A DNA stretch of 64,000 nt from Ameyamaea chiangmaiensis (GTDB lineage Bacteria > Pseudomonadota > Alphaproteobacteria > Acetobacterales > Acetobacteraceae). The notes beneath the pieces were generated by a model, which was not told the origin of the DNA, searched no databases, and saw nothing but the letters and a program-made list of their open reading frames with translations. Shown here piece by piece: positions 7,721-16,036 of this stretch. The DNA lies in assembly GCF_025995235.1 (NCBI RefSeq), contig NZ_BAPT01000040.1, forward strand, positions 205,636 through 269,635, written 5' to 3'. Each line of letters begins with the position of its first letter. Position 1 is the first letter of the stretch. Made by a program: the position numbers and the translations under genes.

Positions 7721-8785
7721 ATGAAGCGCGACGACCTGTTTTCGACCGCCATCGCACAGCTGACCTCCGCGCCCCCCGCCATCCCTTCGGACAGCGTTCG
7801 GCGTGCCGTTGCCGACCGTTATGGGCTGGAGGTTTCGCTTTCACCTCTTCCCGGCGAGAGGGATCTCAATTTTCAGGCGACGGCGCGCAACGGCGACCGC
7901 TTTGCGCTCAAGATCATCAACGCGAACGAAACGGCCGGGGAAACCGCGCTGCTGACCGCGATCATGACCCATGTCGATACCGGTGACGTTCCGGTCGCGC
8001 CCGTCATTCGTGATCGCGACGGCCGCGCCGATACGGTCCTGACACACAACGACCAGACATGGCGGATGCGACTGGTCGGGTGGCTGGATGGCCTGCCTCT
8101 GGCCGAGGCGCCCGCCTCGCTCGCGCTGTGCCGCGATACCGGACGCCAGATCGCGCGTGTCGCGACGCGCCTGCGCTCGCTCGGGACAGACACCTCCGCG
8201 TCTCGGCGCCGAATCCTGTGGGATTCAAGTCGTGTCGATGAACTCGCCGACTTTGCCATCCACATCGGCGATCCGCATCGCCGGACGCACGTCCTGGCGT
8301 TTCTCGCACATTTCGCGTCCCTGCGCCGCGCCGGGATCGACGGGCTTAGGCGCCAGGTCATTCATAACGACTACAACGCGTCCAACATAACCGTCGTGGC
8401 AACCGACCCCACGCGCGTCGCGGGATTGGTGGATTTCGGTGATGCCTGCGAGGCGCCGCTGGTGAACGAACTGGCGGTCGCGGCGTCCTACCAGATGTGC
8501 GCTCCGGAAGGTCCGATCGCGTCTCTCGCTGCCATGGCGGCGGGGTTTCACGCCGTCACGCCCTTGACCGGCCCCGAGATCGAGATGCTGCTGCCGCTTG
8601 TGCAGGCCAGACTTGCGACCCGGCTCATCCTTGGTGAATGGCGCGCGTCGCTGTTTCCCGACAATGTAGCCTACATTCGACGCAGTATCGACAAGGCGGT
8701 CGCGCTATTCGACCAACTTCGAACCCTGTCCGACGGCACGCCACACGTGCGCGCGGCCCTTGCAGCGGAGCACGACCTGTCATGA
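7721..8785 (+). CDS. APH-fold small-molecule kinase (hydroxylysine-kinase / homoserine-kinase-like)
   Basis: 354 residues with the aminoglycoside phosphotransferase fold: an N-lobe with the ATP-site lysine in RFALKIINAN, the catalytic loop VIHNDYNASNI (HxDxxxxN, Brenner motif) and the metal-binding GLVDFGDAC (DFG-like). Related enzymes phosphorylate hydroxylated amines such as hydroxylysine, choline or homoserine. It overlaps the next gene by ATGA and that gene is a class III aminotransferase-fold enzyme. This is the same pairing as human HYKK with the phospholyase PHYKPL, and the same domain order as bacterial fused kinase-PLP proteins. The substrate is therefore probably an amino alcohol (inference). 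A TTG at 7673 is rejected because it falls within the promoter and operator. Confidence 0.85.
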   Translation: MKRDDLFSTAIAQLTSAPPAIPSDSVRRAVADRYGLEVSLSPLPGERDLNFQATARNGDRFALKIINANETAGETALLTAIMTHVDTGDVPVAPVIRDRDGRADTVLTHNDQTWRMRLVGWLDGLPLAEAPASLALCRDTGRQIARVATRLRSLGTDTSASRRRILWDSSRVDELADFAIHIGDPHRRTHVLAFLAHFASLRRAGIDGLRRQVIHNDYNASNITVVATDPTRVAGLVDFGDACEAPLVNELAVAASYQMCAPEGPIASLAAMAAGFHAVTPLTGPEIEMLLPLVQARLATRLILGEWRASLFPDNVAYIRRSIDKAVALFDQLRTLSDGTPHVRAALAAEHDLS

Positions 8786-10050
8786 CGTCCAACGCCCATC
8801 TGCTCGAGCGCCGCCGGCGTCTGCTCGGGGGCGCCTATCGCCTGTTCTACACCGAGCCGGTGCACCTCGTATCGGGCTCGGGCGTATGGCTGCGCGATTC
8901 TGATGGCAAGACTTATCTCGATGCCTACAACAATGTCGCGTCGGTCGGGCATTGCCATCCGCTGGTGGTCGAGGCCCTGGCGACGCAGGCCGCCACGCTG
9001 AACACACACACACGCTACCTGCACGAAGCCGTTCTGCTGTATGCGGAACGGCTGCTCGAACTGATGCCCGACGCGCTGGGCAATGTGATGTTCACCTGCA
9101 CCGGCAGCGAGGCGAACGACCTTGCCCTGCGTGCCGCGAAGGTTTTTACCGGTGGCACGGGCATCATCATCACGAAACATGCCTATCACGGCGTCACGGA
9201 ACTGACTGCTGGTCTGTCGCCGTCGCTTGGGGCCGGGGCTCCGCCGGCACACGACGTCTATTTCGTGTCGGCGCCCGACCCCCTCCACGATGGAAACGCC
9301 GACGGCACCCTGTTCGCATCGAATGTTCGCGCGGCACTCGAACGCATGCGCGCCGACGGTGTGACGCCCTGCGCGTTGTTGGTCGATACCATTTTCTCGT
9401 CCGACGGAATCCAGCCTTTTCCACGTGGAGCTTTGCGCCTGGCCGCCGATGAAATGCGCGCGGCCGGCGGCGTTTTCATCGCGGACGAGGTGCAGGCCGG
9501 TGTCGGTCGTACGGGCACGCATATGTGGGGCTTCGCGCGCCATGGCGTGGTGCCCGACCTTGTGACCATGGGCAAGCCGCTCGGGGATGGACACCCGATC
9601 GGCGCGGTCGCCGCGCGGCCGGCGATTTTCGATATGTTCGGTGACAAGGCGCGCTATTTCAACACATTTGGCGGCAATCCCGTCTCGGCCCGCGTGGGCC
9701 TTGCGGTGCTGGATGTCATCCGGGACGAGGGGTTGCTGGAAAACGCGGCGACCGTCGGGGCTGCCATGGAGCAGGCGGTCCGGTTTCTGCAGTCCCGCGA
9801 GGCGTGCATCGCCGATGTCAGAGCCGCGGGCCTTTATCTCGGCGCGGAGATCGTGGATACGGCGACCGGCGCGCCAGACGCGGTGCGGGCGGCGGCGATC
9901 GTCAACGCGATGCGCGCCGACGGTGTTCTGATCAGCAACAGTGGCCCGGCGGGCAATGTTCTCAAGATCAGGCCGCCCCTGTGCTTTTCGCTGCACAATG
10001 TCGATAGACTGGCATCGTGTCTCGAGAGCAGCATTGCCATGTCCGCCTGA
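8782..10050 (+). CDS. Class III aminotransferase-fold PLP enzyme, possible O-phosphoamine phospho-lyase
   Basis: 422 residues. Fold type I class III features are complete: NVASVGHCHP near the N terminus, FTCTGSEANDLALRAAK (phosphate-binding region), the signature VFIADEVQAGVGRTG with the PLP-contacting aspartate, and the PLP lysine in TMGKPLGDGHPIGAV. The VGHCHPLVV and GKPLGDGHPIGA wording resembles the AGXT2L group (ethanolamine-phosphate and phosphohydroxylysine phospho-lyases), which eliminate phosphate and ammonia rather than transaminate. Coupled by ATGA to a kinase, it would act on the kinase product to yield an aldehyde or ketone, ammonia and phosphate (inference). A plain omega-aminotransferase remains possible. 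Confidence 0.85.
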   Translation: MTSNAHLLERRRRLLGGAYRLFYTEPVHLVSGSGVWLRDSDGKTYLDAYNNVASVGHCHPLVVEALATQAATLNTHTRYLHEAVLLYAERLLELMPDALGNVMFTCTGSEANDLALRAAKVFTGGTGIIITKHAYHGVTELTAGLSPSLGAGAPPAHDVYFVSAPDPLHDGNADGTLFASNVRAALERMRADGVTPCALLVDTIFSSDGIQPFPRGALRLAADEMRAAGGVFIADEVQAGVGRTGTHMWGFARHGVVPDLVTMGKPLGDGHPIGAVAARPAIFDMFGDKARYFNTFGGNPVSARVGLAVLDVIRDEGLLENAATVGAAMEQAVRFLQSREACIADVRAAGLYLGAEIVDTATGAPDAVRAAAIVNAMRADGVLISNSGPAGNVLKIRPPLCFSLHNVDRLASCLESSIAMSA

Positions 10051-10083
10051 CCCCACCTCACTGTCTGATCTGGAACGCGCATC

Positions 10084-10842
10084 ATGTCTGAATCATCGTC
10101 GTCTATGGCACATCGTCCCGTGATGCTTCTGACGGGTGCAAGCCGTGGTATCGGGCATGCGACCGTCAAGCGCTTCCAGGCTGAGGGCTGGCGTATTCTG
10201 ACCGTCTCGCGACAGCCATTTTCAGAAGAGTGCCGTTGGCCAAATGCCCGGGAAAGTCACCTCCAGGCCAATCTGGACGACCCCCGCGATGTCGAGCGGC
10301 TGATAGAGGAAGTCAAGCGACGCCTGCCGGAAGGGAAACTTCATGCGTTGGTCAACAACGCTGGCATCTCCCCCAAACTGCCCGACGGCGGCCGTATGGG
10401 AGTGAGAGACACGACGCCCGAGACGTGGCTGAGCGTGTTCAACGTCAATCTGTTCGCGATCGCTGAACTCGGTCGTAGTCTTTTTCAGGAATTGAAGGCT
10501 GCACAAGGGACAATCGTCAATGTGACGTCCATCGTCGGCAGCCGCGTGCACCCTTTCGCGGGGCCCGCCTATGCGTGTTCCAAGGCGGCTCTGGCCGCGC
10601 TTACACGTGAAATGGCACATGAGTTCGGTGCCCATGGCGTACGTGTCAACGCTATCGCCCCCGGCGAAATTGCAACCGCAATGCTGTCGCCGGGCACCGA
10701 TGCGATCATCGATCAGCAAATCCCGATGCGACGTCTGGGTCTTCCGGCCGAAGTGGGCGAGACGATTCTGTTCCTGTGCTCGCCCCAGTCATCTTATATC
10801 AACGGGGCGGAAATCCACATCAACGGTGGCCAACACGTCTAA
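10084..10842 (+). CDS. Short-chain dehydrogenase/reductase
   Basis: 252 residues of the classical SDR type: cofactor motif LLTGASRGIGHATV, NNAG at the core (ALVNNAGIS), catalytic serine in NVTSIVGS, and YACSK holding the catalytic tyrosine and lysine. The C terminus YINGAEIHINGGQHV matches the FabG-like group. It starts 33 bases after the PLP enzyme, so it belongs to the same transcription unit. The most likely role is to oxidise or reduce the carbonyl compound released upstream in the pathway; the substrate is unknown. ATG 10108 (MAHRP) is an alternative start. Confidence 0.88.
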   Translation: MSESSSSMAHRPVMLLTGASRGIGHATVKRFQAEGWRILTVSRQPFSEECRWPNARESHLQANLDDPRDVERLIEEVKRRLPEGKLHALVNNAGISPKLPDGGRMGVRDTTPETWLSVFNVNLFAIAELGRSLFQELKAAQGTIVNVTSIVGSRVHPFAGPAYACSKAALAALTREMAHEFGAHGVRVNAIAPGEIATAMLSPGTDAIIDQQIPMRRLGLPAEVGETILFLCSPQSSYINGAEIHINGGQHV

Positions 10843-10991
10843 GGGCCTTTCGTCCGGGCAGGAGCTTTCGCTCTTCGCCCTGTCGAGGCGCTACGTACAA
10901 AAAGGAGGGAACGGGTCGCCGCGCGACGCGTTTGCCCAGGACGGCACGAACCCCCGGGTCAGGGTGCCACGGGGATAGACGCTGACCAGGC

Positions 10992-12125
10992 ATGGGGATG
11001 TTGACTGTCTTGCGCTTTCTTGTGTTTGTTCTGCTGCTGGCAGTCGTCATCCTGAATTGGCTCTGGCCGTTGCCTTGGCCTCTGGCTGTAAAACTGCCTG
11101 TCGCCGTCGGCATCGTCGTGGCGTCACAATATCAGTTCTGGAGCAAGCTCTCTTCCGGGTCTGTCTTCGCTCCGGAGTTCCCAAGACCCGTGATCCTGCT
11201 CTTCAACTGGGCGGTCGGGACATTGCTCTTCCTGATGCTGGCCCAGTTGGGTCTCGATCTCGGGGCGCTGGTTATCGCGGTCGTACGGTGGCAGCCGGTT
11301 CATATCGGGACGGATGCGCGTTTGGCGGTTGGGGGAACGGCCGCACTCTTGAGCGCAGTTGGCGTTGCCAACGCCGTGCGGGTTCCGCCGATCCGCGATG
11401 TGCGTGTTGTCATACGTGGCTTGTCGCCGGAGTTTGACGGCTATCGGCTGCTTCAGTTGAGTGACCTCCATCTCACGCGGCTTTTCCCCGCACGATGGGC
11501 GTCTGGCGTTGTGGACCGCGCCAATGCGGCGGATGCCGATCTGATCGTCGTGACCGGTGATTTCATCGACGGGTCAGTGGCCATGCGCCGCACCGACATC
11601 GCGCCGCTCGCCCGACTGCACGCACATGACGGTGTCTTGGCCGTGCCCGGAAATCACGAGTATTTTTTCGATTATGCGGAGTGGATGCGCCACTTGTCCG
11701 CACTTGGGTTAACCATGCTGGAAAACCGTCACACGGTCATCACGCGTGGGGCCGCCCATCTGGTGATCGCGGGTGTCACCGACCGATCGGCACGCCACCA
11801 TGGCGTGCCGGAGCCAGATCTCACCGCGGCCCTGGCGGGGCGGCCGGTCGACGCACCGGTCGTGTTGCTTGATCACCAGCCGGGTGACGCCCGCGCCGCG
11901 GCCGCTCAGGGTGTGGCGCTTCAGCTTTCGGGCCACACACACGGTGGTATGATCCTCGGCCTCGACCGCCTGGTGGCACGGGGCAATAAAGGTTTTGTCT
12001 CCGGGCGTTACGATGTCGGCGGCATTGTTCTGTACGTCAGCAACGGGACTGGCCTCTGGCCCGGTTTTGCACTGCGCCTCGGCGTGCCGTCCGAAATGAC
12101 GCGCTTTCATCTGCGGGCCGGATAG
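10992..12125 (+). CDS. Membrane-anchored metallophosphoesterase (calcineurin-like)
   Basis: 377 residues. The first 140 or so contain about four hydrophobic helices, followed by a calcineurin-like phosphoesterase domain with every metal-binding block: LSDLHLTR (DxH), VTGDFIDG (GDxxD), VPGNHEYF (GNHE), LLDHQPGD and LSGHTHGGM (GHxH). The layout resembles the YkuE/YaeI group, some of which act on UDP-sugar or lipid pyrophosphates such as the lipid A precursor. Membrane location fits a lipid-linked substrate, but none is shown by the sequence. It starts 149 bases after the SDR gene and has no obvious functional tie to it. Confidence 0.88.
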   Translation: MGMLTVLRFLVFVLLLAVVILNWLWPLPWPLAVKLPVAVGIVVASQYQFWSKLSSGSVFAPEFPRPVILLFNWAVGTLLFLMLAQLGLDLGALVIAVVRWQPVHIGTDARLAVGGTAALLSAVGVANAVRVPPIRDVRVVIRGLSPEFDGYRLLQLSDLHLTRLFPARWASGVVDRANAADADLIVVTGDFIDGSVAMRRTDIAPLARLHAHDGVLAVPGNHEYFFDYAEWMRHLSALGLTMLENRHTVITRGAAHLVIAGVTDRSARHHGVPEPDLTAALAGRPVDAPVVLLDHQPGDARAAAAQGVALQLSGHTHGGMILGLDRLVARGNKGFVSGRYDVGGIVLYVSNGTGLWPGFALRLGVPSEMTRFHLRAG

Positions 12126-12313
12126 GCGGCGCGGACGAGACGCCATGTCCAAGACGGTGGCGCTCGCGACGTTCCAACAGAGAACAAGGCATCGATGGCG
12201 GTATTGCGATCGCTGTGGCGCTCGGCCCATCGCCTGCGCTGATACCGGACGGTCATGCCCTGATGACAACGGTCCTTGCCCTGCTGCCGTCGTAACGCCG
12301 AGGCGAAAACTGA

Positions 12314-13717
12314 TCAGTCTGCGGGTGGCAAAAGTTTTCCGGGGTTGAGCAGGTTGGCGGGATCAAGGGCCGCCTTGATGGCGCGCATGACGTCCAGCGC
12401 GTTGGCGTCGTGCTCGCGCGTCATGAACATCTGCTTGGCCATGCCAATCCCGTGTTCGCCGCTGGCCGACCCACCGAGCGCCAGCGCGCGGGCGATGATC
12501 TGATGATCCAGCGCGACGGCCCGCTCGTATGCTCCGGGCTCGGGCGGGTAGAGGATCAGCGTGTGGAAATTGCCGTCGCCGACATGCCCCAGGATCGGCG
12601 CGACCAGCCCGGATGCGGCGATGTCGGCCTTGGCGCCCGTCATCAGCTCGGTCAGGCGCGAGATCGGCACGATGGCGTCGGTGGTCATGCACGACCAGCC
12701 GGGCCGATAGGCGGTACCGGCGAAGTACGCGGCATGGCGCGCCTTCCACAGGGCCAGCCGCTCGGCCTCGCTGGCCGACCAGCGGAAGTCGAACCCGCGA
12801 TTGTCGTCGACGATGGCGCGCACGGTCTCGGCCTGTTCGCGCGTGGCGGTCGGCGTGCCATGGAACTCGAAAAACAGCGAGGGCAGGGCGCGTAGACCGT
12901 CGAGCTTCGAATACCGGATGCAGGCGTCCATCTGCACCTCGTCGAGAAACTCCATCCGGCCGACCGGCAGTCCGGACTGCATCACCATCACGGCGGTGTC
13001 GATCGCGTCCGACAGGGTCTCGAACTGGCATGTCGCGCCGACGACGGATTCCGGAATGCCGTGCAGACGCAACTGGATTTCTGTAATAATTCCCAAAGTG
13101 CCTTCCGAGCCGATGAACAAATGCGTCAGGTCATAACCCGTGGATGACTTGCGCACGCTGCCGCCGGTGCGCAGCACACGACCATCGACCGTGACGACGG
13201 TCAGACCCGAGACGTTTTCGGCGATCGTGCCATAGCGCACCGCGCCGGTCCCGGACGCGCGGGTCGCGCACATGCCGCCGATCGTGGCCTCTCCACCCGG
13301 ATCGACGGCGAAAAACAGCCCCATGTCGCGCAGGTCGTGGTTCAGCGCCTGACGCGTGACGCCCGCTTCGACGCGGCACGTCATGTCCTCGGGACGCATC
13401 TCGATCACGCGGGTCATGCGCGACAGGTCGAGACTGACACCGCCGCGTAGCGGTGTGGTCTGGCCCTCCAGCGAGGTGCCCCCGCCAAAGGCTGTGACGG
13501 CGATGCCGCGCGTGGAACATTCCCGGAGCACACGGGCGACCTCATTGGTCGTTTCCGCGAAGATCACGAGCTCGGGCTGCAGCGTCGCGTCGGGCGAGCG
13601 CCAGCCTTCGCCGTGGCTGTGCTGTTCGCGCACGACGCTGTTGGCGGTCAGCCGGTCGCCGAAATGCGGCGCCAAGGCGGTCGCGAGACGTTCGATCGGT
13701 TTGGCGGTCTCAGGCAA
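12314..13717 (-). CDS. FAD-linked oxidase, D-lactate dehydrogenase (cytochrome)/glycolate oxidase GlcD type
   Basis: About 467 residues. The PCMH-type FAD domain shows FGGGTSLEGQTTPLRGG, VDPGGEATIGGMCATRASG and GSEGTLGIITEI. The C-terminal FAD-oxidase domain has GHVGDGNFHTLI, SGEHGIGMAKQMF and LDPANLLNPGKLLP, which matches the LDHD branch (single-protein D-2-hydroxyacid dehydrogenases passing electrons to the respiratory chain). TTG 13717 is the chosen start: AGAAGGGA lies eight bases upstream and the protein length is then normal. An ATG at 13834 would add 39 residues of poor quality. It is divergent from a permease operon, which may bring in a related substrate (inference). Confidence 0.88.
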   Translation of the reverse strand: MPETAKPIERLATALAPHFGDRLTANSVVREQHSHGEGWRSPDATLQPELVIFAETTNEVARVLRECSTRGIAVTAFGGGTSLEGQTTPLRGGVSLDLSRMTRVIEMRPEDMTCRVEAGVTRQALNHDLRDMGLFFAVDPGGEATIGGMCATRASGTGAVRYGTIAENVSGLTVVTVDGRVLRTGGSVRKSSTGYDLTHLFIGSEGTLGIITEIQLRLHGIPESVVGATCQFETLSDAIDTAVMVMQSGLPVGRMEFLDEVQMDACIRYSKLDGLRALPSLFFEFHGTPTATREQAETVRAIVDDNRGFDFRWSASEAERLALWKARHAAYFAGTAYRPGWSCMTTDAIVPISRLTELMTGAKADIAASGLVAPILGHVGDGNFHTLILYPPEPGAYERAVALDHQIIARALALGGSASGEHGIGMAKQMFMTREHDANALDVMRAIKAALDPANLLNPGKLLPPAD

Positions 13718-13863
13718 GGCTGTGGTCCCTTCTGCGGCGCGATCCGGCGGTGACCCCGCATACAGGCGGTGTCCGGTGCCGTCCAGCGGTCCGGACGCTT
13801 GCCAGCACGGCAATGCCGGTGGAACATGCCGCATCGTAACGACTGCAGTGCGGAGTGATACGG

Positions 13864-15309
13864 GTGCGTACCGACATAGCCGACTCCCAAGGCGATGCGG
13901 CCCGGCGGGTGATGTCCCTTGAGGCCCACACGATCTACCCCATTCCGCACTCGGAGCGGCATGGCCGCACGCGTGATCTGTTCACCGTGTGGTTCGGCTG
14001 CAACCTGATGATGCTGACCGTCGCCACCGGCGCTTTGGGCACCACGGTGTTTGGGTTGCCGCTGCTCTGGGCGATCGGGGCATCGACATTGGGGATGGTG
14101 GTCGGCGGCGTCTTCATGGCGTTGCACGCGGCTCAGGGCCCCCGGCTGGGTGTGCCCCAGATGGTCCAGACGCGCGGGCAGTTCGGCTCCTGGGGGGCTG
14201 CGCCGATCGTAATGATGATGGTCCTGATGTATGTGGGCTTCGCCGCCTCGAACTGCGTGCTGGGGGGGCAGTCGCTGCAGCTCGCGGTGCCGGCCATCAG
14301 CCGCGATCAGGGTATCCTGCTGATCGTGGCTTCGACCATCCTGCCCGCGTTGCTGGGCTATAACGCCATTCACGCGGCCGCGCGCCTGACGACGTGGTTT
14401 GGGGGGGCGGCCATCCTGTACTGCCTGTGGCGGGCGACCGCCCTGTTACCGCTGTCCGCATGGACGGCCGGGCAGGTGACGATGACCGGCCTGCTGGGCA
14501 GTGTCTCGACCGGTGCGTTGTGGCAGATTGCCTACGCGCCCTACGTGTCCGACGCGTCGCGCTATCTGCGCGCGGATCAGTCGGGGGTGCGGGCCTCGTT
14601 CTGGGCCAGCTACGGCGGCAGCGTGCTCGGCTCCCTGTTGCCGACGATCCTGGGCGCGGAACTGGGCCTGATGGCGGGTCACGGCGATCTGGCGCATACG
14701 CTGGGCTGGGTGTCCGGCCCGTTCAGCCTGCCGGTCGTCGTCGTCATGTCGTTTTCAATCGCCATCGCCAATGCGGTGAATGTCTATTGCGGCACGCTGT
14801 CGACGATCACGGTCGTGCAGACGTTCGTGTCCCGCTGGCGCGCCGGGCTGGCAGCACGTGTCGTCGTCACGCTGGGCCTGACCGGCCTGGCCGCGTATCT
14901 GTCGCTGGCGATGGCGGATAATTTCCTCCATTCCTACACGGCATTTCTCGAACTTTTGATGGCGGTGATGGTCCCGTGGACTGCCATCAATCTGATCGAT
15001 TACTACGTGGTGTGCCACGGGTCGTATGATGTGGACGCCTTTTTCGCCAGGGGCGGGGGGATTTACGGGCGCTGGAACGTCTCCGCACTCCTGTCCTATG
15101 CCGTGGGTATTGCCTGTCAGATACCCTTTTTGTCCACGCCACTCTATGTCGGGCCGATCGCGCGCCGCCTGGCCGGGGCCGATATCTCGTGGGCCGTGGG
15201 GCTGCTGGTGACGACGCCGGTCTATCTTCTGGCCGTGCGTGTGCTTGATCGGTCGCGTGGCGCGCCTACACTCGCCTCCCCGATATCCCGGGCGTCCTGC
15301 ACGCCCTGA
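13864..15309 (+). CDS. NCS1-family permease (cytosine/purine/allantoin type)
   Basis: About 481 residues with twelve predicted membrane helices. The N-terminal block HSERHGRTRDLFTVWFGCN is the classic NCS1 start (ERHG then WF.N), followed by a glycine-rich first helix. Members import cytosine, purines, hydantoins, allantoin or thiamine-like compounds by cation symport. The start is uncertain: GTG 13864 sits after GGAG at suitable spacing, while GTG 13855 and ATG 13912 are in frame. It is followed 31 bases later by a DUF1028 gene and an MFS transporter, suggesting a small-molecule utilisation operon. Confidence 0.85.
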   Translation: MRTDIADSQGDAARRVMSLEAHTIYPIPHSERHGRTRDLFTVWFGCNLMMLTVATGALGTTVFGLPLLWAIGASTLGMVVGGVFMALHAAQGPRLGVPQMVQTRGQFGSWGAAPIVMMMVLMYVGFAASNCVLGGQSLQLAVPAISRDQGILLIVASTILPALLGYNAIHAAARLTTWFGGAAILYCLWRATALLPLSAWTAGQVTMTGLLGSVSTGALWQIAYAPYVSDASRYLRADQSGVRASFWASYGGSVLGSLLPTILGAELGLMAGHGDLAHTLGWVSGPFSLPVVVVMSFSIAIANAVNVYCGTLSTITVVQTFVSRWRAGLAARVVVTLGLTGLAAYLSLAMADNFLHSYTAFLELLMAVMVPWTAINLIDYYVVCHGSYDVDAFFARGGGIYGRWNVSALLSYAVGIACQIPFLSTPLYVGPIARRLAGADISWAVGLLVTTPVYLLAVRVLDRSRGAPTLASPISRASCTP

Positions 15310-15340
15310 TGTCCCGTTACAGCGCCCTCAAGGAATTATC

Positions 15341-16036
15341 ATGACTTTCTCGATCGCCGCGCGGTGTCAGCGCACCGGTCAGTTCGCGGTTGCCGTCTCG
15401 TCGTCCTCTCCTGCCGTGGCCGCCCGCTGCGCCCATGCCCGTGCCGGCGTGGGCGCGGTCCTGAGCCAGAACGTCACCGATCCGCGTCTGGGCGCCCGGA
15501 CGCTCGACCTTCTGGAACGCGGCGCGACGGCGGAGGAGGCGTGCGCGATCGTGATGCGCGGCGCGGGGGCGCCGGCGTTCCGACAGTTGCTGGTCGTCGA
15601 CCGGCACGGTGGCGTCGCGCAATGGTCGGGGGAACGCTCGCTCGGCATCAATGCATCCGCCCGTGGTCCGGGTGTCGTCGCGGCGGGCAACATGCTGGCG
15701 TCCCCCGCCGTTCCCGACGCGATGGTGATGGCGTTCGCGAACGCAGACCCGGCGGATGAACTGGGCGCGCGCGTGCTCGGCGCGATGCGTGCCGGGCTGG
15801 CTGCCGGCGGAGAAGCCGGTCCCGTGCATTCCGCCGGACTGGTGGTCGTAGCGACGGAAGCATGGCCCATCGCCGATCTTCGGGTAGACTGGACGGAGGG
15901 AAATCCGATCGATGCCTTGTCGGGGCTGTGGGATCTCTGGGCGCCCCAGATGCACGATTACGTCACCCGGGCCCTGAACCCCGATGCCGCGCCTTCGTAT
16001 GGTGTGCCCGGTGATCCGGGCGGGGAACCCGGATGA
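15341..16036 (+). CDS. DUF1028 family protein (Ntn-hydrolase-like)
   Basis: 231 residues starting at ATG 15341 with AAGGA six bases upstream. It shows the DUF1028 pattern: MTFSIAARCQRTGQFAVAVSSSS, GVGAVLSQNVTDPRLG, QWSGERSLG, GPGVVAAGNMLA and a final WDLWAPQMHDYVTRALNP. The fold is related to N-terminal nucleophile hydrolases, in which a residue exposed after removal of Met1 cleaves amide bonds; here Thr2 would be that residue (inference). It overlaps the MFS gene by ATGA, so the two are translationally coupled. The activity of the family is not established. Confidence 0.88.
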   Translation: MTFSIAARCQRTGQFAVAVSSSSPAVAARCAHARAGVGAVLSQNVTDPRLGARTLDLLERGATAEEACAIVMRGAGAPAFRQLLVVDRHGGVAQWSGERSLGINASARGPGVVAAGNMLASPAVPDAMVMAFANADPADELGARVLGAMRAGLAAGGEAGPVHSAGLVVVATEAWPIADLRVDWTEGNPIDALSGLWDLWAPQMHDYVTRALNPDAAPSYGVPGDPGGEPG

